Source: Comamonas badia DSM 17552
GTDB lineage: Bacteria; Pseudomonadota; Gammaproteobacteria; Burkholderiales; Burkholderiaceae_C
Direction: 5' to 3'
Length of the DNA stretch: 64,000 nt
NCBI RefSeq assembly: GCF_000484635.1
Contig: NZ_AXVM01000003.1
Span: 124,001 to 188,000 of the forward strand
Notes under the pieces: model-generated
Seen by the model: the letters and a program-made list of their open reading frames with translations, nothing else
What the model was told of the DNA's origin: nothing
Database searches by the model: none
Made by a program: the position numbers and the translations under genes
In this document: in pieces, positions 52,773 through 64,000 of the stretch
How positions within the stretch are numbered: position 1 is the first letter of the stretch
How the letters are laid out: the number at the start of each line of letters is the position of its first letter

Positions 52773-52848
52773 CGCCTCAAGGAGCGTTGCAGCGGACCGC
52801 CAGGGTCCGTCAGGCTTGGGGCGGCGGTTTTTCCCAACGGCGCTCACC
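52773..52848 (+). ncRNA. SAH riboswitch upstream of the MetH C-terminal gene
   Basis: The sequence fits the S-adenosylhomocysteine riboswitch: CCTCAAGGAGCGTTGC at the 5' side, CAGGCTTGGGGCGG in the middle, and AACGGCGCTCACC at the end. GAGCG (52782-52786) pairs with CGCTC (52841-52845) to close the core, and GGACC/GGTCC (52794-52808) forms an internal hairpin. SAH binding turns on genes that remove SAH or rebuild methionine. The gene starts about 35 bases downstream. Confidence 0.88.
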
Positions 52849-52882
52849 AGATCAATGCGCACGCATTGCGCGGGTGAGTCAG

Positions 52883-55620
<2,738 letters not shown>

Positions 55621-55624
<4 letters not shown>

Positions 55625-56631
55625 AGCCGCATGTCCTCGTCTGCGGCGGCGCCGGCTACATCGGCTCGCACATGTGCAAGCGCCTGGCGCGTGCCGGCCT
55701 GGTGCCCGTCACCTTCGACAACCTCGCCACCGGCCACCGCAGCGCGGTGCAATGGGGGCCGCTGGAAATCGGTGATCTGCTCCATCCTGCCGACCTGAGC
55801 GCCGTTTTTGCGCGCTATCCGCTGCAGGCGGTGCTGCATTTCGCCGCGCGTTCGCTGGTGGGCGAATCGGCGCGCGAGCCGGCGCTGTACCTGCGCAACA
55901 ACGTCACCGGGACGCTCAATTTGCTCGACGCCATGCGCAGCGCCGGCGTGGGCAAGCTGGTGTTTTCCTCCACCGCCGCGGTCTATGGCAACCCGCTGTA
56001 CACGCCGATCGACGAAGCCCATCCAGCGCAACCCATCAACCCCTACGGCCTGAGCAAATGGCTGGCCGAGCAGCAGATCCGCGCCTATTGCGAAGCCTAT
56101 GGCCTGCGCGCCGTCTGCCTGCGCTACTTCAACGCCGCCGGCGCCGACGCCGACGGCGAAACCGGCGAAGCGCACGAGCCCGAAACCCATCTGATTCCGA
56201 ACATCATCCGCGCGGCCCTCACGCCATCACTCGGCCCGGTCAAGCTCTTCGGCAATGACTACCCGACGGCGGACGGCACCTGCGTGCGCGACTACATCCA
56301 CGTCGAAGACCTGGCGCAAGCCCATCTGCTCGCTCTGGATTACATGAACGGGCAGGCAGGCTTTCATGTGTTCAACCTGGGCACCGGTCAGGGCAATTCC
56401 GTCGCCGAAGTGCTCGCGCAATGCCAGGCGCTGTGCGCCGGTGCGCCGGCCAGCGAAACGCAGCCGCGCCGCCCCGGAGACCCGGCCACGCTGGTGGCCA
56501 GCGCCACGCTGGCGCGCGAGACGCTGGGCTGGACGCCGCGGCATGGCCTAGACAGCATCTTGCGCAGTGCGCTGCGCTGGCACCAGGGAAGCGCTACAGC
56601 TGCAGCATGCCCACCGACTGCAGATCGATGA
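55621..56631 (+). CDS. galE: UDP-glucose 4-epimerase
   Basis: A 336-residue extended short-chain dehydrogenase. The NAD motif [14 protein letters not shown] is at the N-terminus and the catalytic YxxxK is in [14 protein letters not shown], with the Ser/Thr of the triad in SSTAAVYG. It interconverts UDP-glucose and UDP-galactose for LPS or exopolysaccharide. The start overlaps the metH stop (ATGA), so it is translationally coupled to methionine synthase and may fall under the SAH riboswitch. It converges with the phosphodiesterase gene and overlaps its 3' end by about 38 bases. Confidence 0.93.
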
Positions 56632-57385
56632 TCTGCAGCCCGCGCCCCCGTTCCAGCTGACGCACCTCGCGCATGATGGCCGCGCCTTCGCTGGGCTTGA
56701 GGTGCGATATGTACACCGGGAAACCTGCCGGATCGGCGATGTGCGCGAGCTCCTGCGCCAGTGCGGCAGGCGTCAGGTGCCCGCTCTTGCGTGCCAGCGC
56801 CTGCTCGCGGTTGCTGAAAGCCGTCTCCATGACCAGCGCGCCCACGCCCGGCGCCTGCGCGTGCAGGGCGTTCACGCGCTGCCAGAAGGCCGGCGCCCCG
56901 CCCTCGGTATCACCGCTGAAGACCCACCACGGACCTGCCCCGCGCACCGCATAGCCCACGGCAGGCACGCTGTGGCGTGCGGGCAAGGCTTCCAGCGTGA
57001 GGCCGGACAACGCAAACACATCGCCCACGCCCAAGGGGTGCAGCTGCACCAGGGGGGCCTCCGGCCGTGGAATGCGCGTGAAATCCGGCCAGATCACGTC
57101 GTTGAAAATGTGCTCGCGCAAGGCCTTCAGCGTTTGCGGCAGGGCAAACACCTGCAGCGGCGCCGCACGCTGAGTGCCTACGGTGTCCAGCAGCAGCGGC
57201 AGCGCGGCGATGTGGTCGAGGTGCGAATGGGTGAGAAAGACATGGGTGATGCCGCCCATTGCCTCGACGGTGAGCTCGCCCACGCCGGTGCCTGCATCCA
57301 CCAGGATACGGTCGTCCAGGCAAAAGGCGGTCGTGCGCGAACCACGGGCAATGGAGCCGCTGCAGCCAAGCACGCGTACCTTCAT
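56594..57385 (-). CDS. Metallo-beta-lactamase-fold hydrolase, class II cyclic-nucleotide phosphodiesterase-like
   Basis: A 263-residue protein with the metal-binding motif FLTHSHLDHIAALPLLL (T-H-S-H-L-D-H), as in class II 3',5'-cyclic-nucleotide phosphodiesterases. Later ligands are in VFSGDTEG and a His near YISHLKPSEG. It begins MKVRVLGCSGSIARGSRTT, a usual start for the group. It may hydrolyse cAMP in the cytosol. It is the third gene of the PP2C-FHA-phosphodiesterase group on the minus strand. ATG 57385 was chosen. Confidence 0.83.
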   Translation of the reverse strand: MKVRVLGCSGSIARGSRTTAFCLDDRILVDAGTGVGELTVEAMGGITHVFLTHSHLDHIAALPLLLDTVGTQRAAPLQVFALPQTLKALREHIFNDVIWPDFTRIPRPEAPLVQLHPLGVGDVFALSGLTLEALPARHSVPAVGYAVRGAGPWWVFSGDTEGGAPAFWQRVNALHAQAPGVGALVMETAFSNREQALARKSGHLTPAALAQELAHIADPAGFPVYISHLKPSEGAAIMREVRQLERGRGLQIIDLQSVGMLQL

Positions 57386-57401
57386 CGGCCGGGCTGCCTG
57401 C

Positions 57402-58022
57402 TCAGCGCAGCAGAAATTCCATCTGCGTGTCGCCCAGCACGATCCGATCGCCGGGCTGCAGCGGGTGGGGCTGCGTGATCGCCTGCCCGTTGACGCTGGG
57501 CGCCGTGCCATCCACCTGCGCCAGCAGATAGCCATGCGGACGGTGGCTGATCGACGCCACGGCTTCGCCCGGCTTGCCCAGGGTCGTGACGACTTTGGTG
57601 AGCACCAGTTCCCGACCGGCGCCCGGCCCCGTCAGCACGCGTACCAGCGCCTGGCCTGCGGCGGGCGGCGCAGCGGGTGCCAAGGGCCGCGCGGCGGGCT
57701 CGGGGACGGGCTCAGAGGCGTGCGACGCAGCAGGCGCGCCCTGTACAAAGCGCACCTCGTACTTTCCGATGATGACCTGGTCTCCGTCGCGCAGAGCCTG
57801 GCGCCGCGCCGGCTGCCCGTTGACGAAGGTGCCATTGGTACTGTGCAAGTCCTCGACTTCGACCACCTGGCCCTGCAGGTGGAAGGCTGCGTGTTCGCCA
57901 CTGACAGTGAGGTTTTCGATCACGATGTCGTTGTTCGGGCGGCGCCCCAGCGTCGTGCGTGTTTTTTCAAGGTCCACCTCCTTGACGACCGTTCCTTCAA
58001 GCATGAAGACCAGGCTGGGCAT
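57402..58022 (-). CDS. FHA-domain protein with two FHA domains
   Basis: A 206-residue cytosolic protein. The first FHA domain is canonical: LGRRPNNDIVIENLTVSGEH, then STNGTFVNGQP, with the Arg and Ser that bind phosphothreonine. A proline/alanine linker follows, then a second FHA-like domain (TLGKPGEAVASISHRPHGYL ... SVNGQAI) which has lost part of the canonical site. FHA proteins recognise phosphothreonine targets. The adjacent PP2C phosphatase supports a Ser/Thr phosphorylation circuit; a kinase is not in the window. Confidence 0.9.
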   Translation of the reverse strand: MPSLVFMLEGTVVKEVDLEKTRTTLGRRPNNDIVIENLTVSGEHAAFHLQGQVVEVEDLHSTNGTFVNGQPARRQALRDGDQVIIGKYEVRFVQGAPAASHASEPVPEPAARPLAPAAPPAAGQALVRVLTGPGAGRELVLTKVVTTLGKPGEAVASISHRPHGYLLAQVDGTAPSVNGQAITQPHPLQPGDRIVLGDTQMEFLLR

Positions 58023-58045
58023 GCGCTATTTCCTCTCTCGCCCCA

Positions 58046-58825
58046 TTATCGGCGAACCATGCCGGCCGCCGCCGCGCTTGCGCGGGCCAGGACGACGCTG
58101 GTATTGTCCCGTCCACCCAGGGCGTTCGCCTGCTGCAGCAGGCGTTCGGCCAGCAGCGGCAGCGGCGAAGGGTCGCGCAGCAGGACTTCCAGGTCCTGGT
58201 CGGTCATGCGGTCGGTCAGCCCATCGGTGCAGAACAGGAAAAGATCGTCGGCTTGCACCGTGAATTCATTGATTTCCAGCCGCACCTGCGGATCCACCCC
58301 GAGCGCGCGGGTGAGGAGGTTGCGCATGCCGGAATGGCGCGCATCCTGCAGCGTCATGAGACCGCTGTCCACCTGCTCCTGCAGCCAGGTGTGATCACGC
58401 GTGATGCGGCGGAGCTGCTTGCCGCGCAGCAGATAGCCGCGCGAATCGCCGATATGGCCCAGCAGCAGCCGGTCGCGCACAAAAACGCCGACAACGAGGG
58501 TGGTCCCCATGCCAGCGTATTCCGGGTGGGCGAGTGCCGCGTTCAGGATGTCGGTGTTCGCGCGGTCCACGCAGGCAGCCAATGTCTCGCGGATGAGCGT
58601 GACATCCACCTCGCGGCCCGCAGCCACCAGCCAGGCGCCGAACTCCTGTTCGAGGACCTGCACCGCCATCGCGCTGGCCACCTCGCCCGCGTTGTACCCG
58701 CCCATGCCATCGGCGACGACGATCAGGCGCACATCGGCGCAGACGGCCAGAGCATCTTCGTTGTTGCTGCGCACCCGCCCCATGTCGGTGCGCGCGCAGA
58801 ACTCGTAATCCAGAAGGGAGGACAT
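58046..58825 (-). CDS. PP2C-type serine/threonine phosphatase
   Basis: A 259-residue metal-dependent phosphatase. The motifs are ARTDMGRVRSNNEDAL, VADGMGGYNAGEVAS, HIGDSRGYLLRG and CTDGLTDRMTD, each with the conserved metal-binding Asp. It removes phosphate from Ser/Thr residues, probably acting opposite an unseen kinase whose products are read by the FHA protein. The start was set at ATG 58825 (MSSLLDYEF); ATG 58849 (MGVTDGQPM) is an alternative. It is followed by the FHA gene after 23 bases. Confidence 0.9.
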   Translation of the reverse strand: MSSLLDYEFCARTDMGRVRSNNEDALAVCADVRLIVVADGMGGYNAGEVASAMAVQVLEQEFGAWLVAAGREVDVTLIRETLAACVDRANTDILNAALAHPEYAGMGTTLVVGVFVRDRLLLGHIGDSRGYLLRGKQLRRITRDHTWLQEQVDSGLMTLQDARHSGMRNLLTRALGVDPQVRLEINEFTVQADDLFLFCTDGLTDRMTDQDLEVLLRDPSPLPLLAERLLQQANALGGRDNTSVVLARASAAAAGMVRR

Positions 58826-58902
58826 CGGCTGGCCGTCGGTGACGCCCATGGGCGTGAAACGCTGCAAGGGCGCAATGATACGGGTGGCGTGTGCTGCGCC
58901 GA

Positions 58903-58930
58903 CAAAAAAGCCAGCTCCAGGAGCTGGCTT
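58903..58930 (-). terminator. Intrinsic terminator of sucCD
   Basis: On the minus strand AGCCAGCTCC-TGGAGCTGGCT forms a perfect hairpin followed by TTTTTTG. This is a textbook Rho-independent terminator 19-46 bases after the sucD stop. Confidence 0.92.
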
Positions 58931-58948
58931 CGCACGAGGCGGCAACGG

Positions 58949-59842
58949 TCAGATCAGGCCCTTGAGGATGCGCCCCATCTCCGACGGATTGCGCGTGACC
59001 TTGAAACCGCATTCTTCCATCACCGCCAGCTTGGCCTCGGCGGTGTCGGCGCCGCCCGAAATAAGCGCGCCCGCGTGGCCCATGCGCTTGCCGGCGGGCG
59101 CCGTCACGCCGGCGATGAAGCCGACGATGGGCTTCTTCATGTGGGCCTTGCACCAGCGCGCGGCGTCGGCTTCGTCCGGACCGCCGATCTCGCCGATCAT
59201 GATGACGGCGTCGGTATCCGGATCGTCGTTGAACGCGCGCATCACGTCGATGTGCTTGAGGCCATTGATCGGGTCGCCGCCGATGCCGACGGCGCTGGAC
59301 TGGCCGATGCCGAGCTCGGTCAGCTGCGCCACGGCTTCATAGGTCAGCGTGCCCGAGCGCGAGACCACGCCGATGCGGCCCTTCTTGTGGATGTGGCCGG
59401 GCATGATGCCGATCTTGATCTCGTCGGGCGTGATCAGGCCGGGGCAGTTGGGGCCCAGCAGCAGCGTCTTCTTGCCGCCCTTGGCCTCCTTGGCCTTCAT
59501 TCGGTTGCGCACCTGCAGCATGTCGCGCACCGGGATGCCTTCGGTGATGCAGATCGCCAGATCGAGGTCGGCTTCGACCGCCTCCCAGATCGCGGCCGCG
59601 GCACCGGCCGGCGGCACGTAGATCACGCTCACCGTGGCGCCGGTCTGCTGCGCCGCTTCCTTCACGGTGCCGTAGATCGGGATGTCGAAAATCTTCTCGC
59701 CCGCCTTCTTCGGATTCACTCCGGCGACGAAGCAGTTCTTGCCATTGGCGTATTCCTGGCACTTGCCTGTGTGGAATTGCCCGGTCTTGCCGGTGATGCC
59801 CTGGGTGATGACCTTGGTGTCTTTGTTGATGTAAATCGACAT
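58949..59842 (-). CDS. sucD: Succinate-CoA ligase (ADP-forming), alpha subunit
   Basis: A 297-residue subunit of the citric-acid-cycle enzyme that converts succinyl-CoA to succinate with ATP formation. The CoA-binding [15 protein letters not shown] is at the N-terminus, the active-site His is in [12 protein letters not shown], and [12 protein letters not shown] is the conserved loop. The length is exactly as expected. It is 16 bases downstream of sucC and precedes the intrinsic terminator. Confidence 0.97.
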   Translation of the reverse strand: MSIYINKDTKVITQGITGKTGQFHTGKCQEYANGKNCFVAGVNPKKAGEKIFDIPIYGTVKEAAQQTGATVSVIYVPPAGAAAAIWEAVEADLDLAICITEGIPVRDMLQVRNRMKAKEAKGGKKTLLLGPNCPGLITPDEIKIGIMPGHIHKKGRIGVVSRSGTLTYEAVAQLTELGIGQSSAVGIGGDPINGLKHIDVMRAFNDDPDTDAVIMIGEIGGPDEADAARWCKAHMKKPIVGFIAGVTAPAGKRMGHAGALISGGADTAEAKLAVMEECGFKVTRNPSEMGRILKGLI

Positions 59843-59857
59843 GAAATGCTCCCGGGC

Positions 59858-61018
<1,161 letters not shown>

Positions 61019-61232
61019 GAAGTCTCTCTCAGGAAAAGTTGGTGTCTTTACCCGTGCTGCCGAAGAGCGCTTGCAGGACCGCAGGTGTCGGGTCTGGGGT
61101 CGTGTCGCGCTGCAACGCTGCAGCCGCTTCACGACCTCGGCAATCGGCGAATGTATCATGTTGCGACGCAGCATTCACAAGACACTTTCCTGTCCCTGTG
61201 AAATGCTGCCATTTGCCAGCAAGGAGCGCTCC
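61019..61232. other. Divergent sucC-argC intergenic region
   Basis: These 214 bp must hold the promoters for both genes, but no strong sigma70 box or palindrome stood out to me. The argC Shine-Dalgarno AAGGAGCG (61221-61228) is near the right end. Confidence 0.5.
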
Positions 61233-62165
61233 ATGGCCAAGGTATTCATCGACGGCGAAGCCGGCACCACCGGCTTGCAGATCCGCGAGCGGCTTGAGGC
61301 CTTGCCGCAGATCGAGTTGACGAGCATAGACCCCGCGCTGCGCAAGGACGCCTCGGCCAAGCGCGCGCTGATCGCTGGTGTCGATCTGGTGGTGCTGTGC
61401 CTGCACGACGATGCGGCGCGCGAGACCGCGGCGATGGTGGATGCGATCACGGCGGAAACCGGCAGGCGCATCCGCATCATCGATGCCTCCACCGCGCACC
61501 GCACGGCGGACGGCTGGGTGTTTGGCTTTCCGGAACTGGCGCCGGGGCAGCTGGACGCCATCCGCGCCGCCGACCGCGTGGCCAACCCCGGCTGCTACGC
61601 CACGGGCGCGATCTCGCTGCTGCGCCCGCTCGTCGATGCGGGGCTCATCCCCGACGACTACCCGCTGGTGCTGCCCTCGGTCAGCGGCTACTCGGGCGGC
61701 GGGCGCACGATGATCGAGGCGCATGAGAAGGGCGAGGCGGCAAAGTACGAGCTCTACGCCCTCAGCCTTGCGCACAAGCACCTGCCCGAGATCATGAAGT
61801 ACACGGGCGTCAAGCGCCGCCCGCTCTTCGTGCCCTCGGTGGGCAACTTCCGCCAGGGCATGCTGGTGGAATTGCCGCTGCATCTGGATTTGCTCAAGGG
61901 CGCACCCAAGGCTGCAGACATTCACGATCTGCTGGCCGCCCACTACGCCAAAACCAACACCGCCGAGCAGTTCGTGCAGGTGCTGCCCGCGACCGGCGAC
62001 GGCAAACTGGAGGCCGAAGCGCTCAACGACACCAACCAGCTGGAGCTGCGCGTGTTCGGCAACGACAGCTACCGCCAGGCGGTGCTGGTGGCGCGCCTGG
62101 ATAACCTGGGCAAGGGCGCGAGCGGCGCGGCGGTGCAGAACCTCAAGATCATGCTGGGGCTCTGA
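61233..62165 (+). CDS. argC: N-acetyl-gamma-glutamyl-phosphate reductase (type 2)
   Basis: A 310-residue enzyme of the short ArgC type. It begins [20 protein letters not shown], the Rossmann motif being GEAGTTG, and the catalytic cysteine lies in [15 protein letters not shown]. It reduces N-acetylglutamyl phosphate to the semialdehyde in arginine synthesis. ATG 61233 was chosen because AAGGAGCG precedes it. The gene ends convergent to the MetH N-terminal gene, with a repeat between. Confidence 0.95.
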   Translation: MAKVFIDGEAGTTGLQIRERLEALPQIELTSIDPALRKDASAKRALIAGVDLVVLCLHDDAARETAAMVDAITAETGRRIRIIDASTAHRTADGWVFGFPELAPGQLDAIRAADRVANPGCYATGAISLLRPLVDAGLIPDDYPLVLPSVSGYSGGGRTMIEAHEKGEAAKYELYALSLAHKHLPEIMKYTGVKRRPLFVPSVGNFRQGMLVELPLHLDLLKGAPKAADIHDLLAAHYAKTNTAEQFVQVLPATGDGKLEAEALNDTNQLELRVFGNDSYRQAVLVARLDNLGKGASGAAVQNLKIMLGL

Positions 62166-62226
62166 AAATTTTGATGAAAAGCGGCTCAAACGCTTGCTGA
62201 GCAAGCGTGAACAGCTATTCATATAG
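62164..62226. repeat. Interspersed ~55-bp repeat between argC and the MetH N-terminal gene
   Basis: TGAAAATTTTGATGAAAAGC, GGCTCAAACGCTTGCTGAG, CAAGCGTGAACAGCTATTC. The core ACGCTTGCT-G-AGCAAGCGT is a perfect 9-bp hairpin between two convergent genes and overlaps the argC stop. It may help transcription end in both directions. Confidence 0.75.
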
Positions 62227-62233
62227 AAGTCGT

Positions 62234-63268
<1,035 letters not shown>

Positions 63269-63310
63269 GGGGCGATTGTAGGAAGGCGCGTGCCGGACAA
63301 TAGAGCTTCT

Positions 63311-63370
63311 GTTTTTTTGATCAAATTCCGCTTTTATGCTTGTCAGGCAAGCGTAGACAGCTATCTTTAA
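63311..63370. repeat. Interspersed ~55-bp repeat between the MetH N-terminal gene and recQ
   Basis: TTTTTTGATCAAATTCCGC, TTTTATGCTTGTCAGGCAAG, CGTAGACAGCTATC. Same orientation as the copy at 62164. It lies between two divergent genes, so it sits in a promoter region rather than at gene ends. Confidence 0.75.
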
Positions 63371-63380
63371 CGAAGTTTCC

Positions 63381-64000
63381 TTGTCTTCCCCCCTCTCCAT
63401 CCTGCGCCAGGTTTTCGGCTACGACAGCTTTCGTGGCCCGCAAGCCGCCATCATTGACCATGTCACCGGCGGGGGCGATGCACTCGTGCTCATGCCCACG
63501 GGCGGCGGCAAATCGCTGTGCTACCAGATTCCCGCGATTGCACGCCAGCAGGCGGGCCTGGGCGTCACCCTCGTGGTCTCGCCGCTGATCGCACTCATGC
63601 ACGACCAGGTGGGCGCGCTGCGCGAGGCGGGCGTGGCCGCGGCCTTCCTCAATTCCACGCTCGACTGGCCGCAGACGCTGGACGTGGAGCGGCGCATGGC
63701 CGAGGGCGAAACCACGCTGCTGTACGCCGCGCCCGAGCGCGTGGTGAGCGAGCGCTTTCTGGGCCTGCTCGACGGCCTGTACGCACAGGGACAACTCGCG
63801 CTGGTGGCGATTGACGAGGCGCACTGCGTCAGCCAATGGGGCCACGACTTTCGCCCCGAGTACCGCCAGCTGGCGCTGCTGGCACAGCGCTATCCGGGCG
63901 TGCCGCGCATCGCGCTCACCGCCACCGCCGACGCGCTCACGCGCGCCGACATCCTCGAAGGGCTGCAGCTGCCCTCGGCGCAGGTCTTCATCAGCAGCTT
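63381..64000 (+). CDS. recQ: ATP-dependent DNA helicase RecQ (5' part)
   Basis: The frame is open from about 63381 to the window end, giving ~206 residues of the N-terminal helicase domain. Motif 0 is [13 protein letters not shown], Walker A is [16 protein letters not shown], the DEAH box is [18 protein letters not shown], and [14 protein letters not shown] matches motif III. RecQ unwinds recombination intermediates. No ATG is available near the start, so TTG 63381 ([15 protein letters not shown]) was taken. The C-terminal RQC and HRDC domains lie outside. Confidence 0.9.
   Translation, partial: MSSPLSILRQVFGYDSFRGPQAAIIDHVTGGGDALVLMPTGGGKSLCYQIPAIARQQAGLGVTLVVSPLIALMHDQVGALREAGVAAAFLNSTLDWPQTLDVERRMAEGETTLLYAAPERVVSERFLGLLDGLYAQGQLALVAIDEAHCVSQWGHDFRPEYRQLALLAQRYPGVPRIALTATADALTRADILEGLQLPSAQVFISS

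Overview
This is a GC-rich bacterial chromosome segment with dense, intron-free genes. The gene content points to the Betaproteobacteria, order Burkholderiales, most likely family Comamonadaceae: a two-piece cobalamin methionine synthase with an SAH riboswitch, a pilT / cyclic-nucleotide-domain / pilU cluster, adjacent hemE and priA, a lptD-surA-ksgA run, and a degenerate ~55-bp interspersed repeat ending in AGCTAT-like sequence that I associate with this family. The genus cannot be fixed from the window alone. No rRNA or tRNA gene was seen.

Left part (1-6540): the 3' end of paaN (phenylacetate catabolism) is followed by a small accessory island. It holds a BrnT/BrnA toxin-antitoxin pair with a trailing XRE regulator, an MmeI-like fused restriction-methylation protein whose coding sequence carries palindromic-repeat insertions, and a two-gene nucleotidyltransferase module. 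Housekeeping follows (6580-17569): hemE, priA, a class A beta-lactamase with an AEC transporter, a GT39-type membrane glycosyltransferase, rep helicase, outer-membrane phospholipase A and a BON-domain lipoprotein. Between hemE and priA lies a 343-bp AT-richer gap with DnaA-box-like sequences.

Middle part (17580-38590): an NAD(P) oxidoreductase, the retraction-motor cluster pilU / CNB protein / pilT, a YggS-type PLP protein, an aminotransferase, a two-component system whose kinase is preceded by an unstable-looking 7-mer tandem repeat, cytochrome c', riboflavin synthase, a lipase, rsmE, amgK, lptD, surA, ksgA, a secreted barnase-like RNase with an overlapping barstar gene, a MaeB-type malic enzyme and a small ferredoxin. 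A ~100-bp repeat sits at three gene ends and supplies stop codons to its neighbours.

At 38660-40309 there is a graveyard of mobile and defence DNA: an IS4-type transposase tail, a BRO antirepressor fragment fused in frame to a Cas1 C-terminus that carries a frameshift, and a convergent Cas3 HD-nuclease fragment. This is best read as a decayed CRISPR-Cas locus; no CRISPR array remains.

Right part (40406-64000): dinG, a lipoprotein, a YeaQ-type membrane protein and a BMP-family binding lipoprotein lead into an aromatic-degradation cluster (45050-52677): Rieske oxygenase, TetR regulator, C-C hydrolase, extradiol dioxygenase, MhpA-like hydroxylase, FAH-family enzyme and MFS carrier. These could together hydroxylate, cleave and hydrolyse an aromatic acid and import it. 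Then come the SAH riboswitch with the C-terminal piece of MetH, galE, a phosphodiesterase / FHA / PP2C group, sucCD with a clear intrinsic terminator, argC, the N-terminal piece of MetH, and the 5' part of recQ running off the end.
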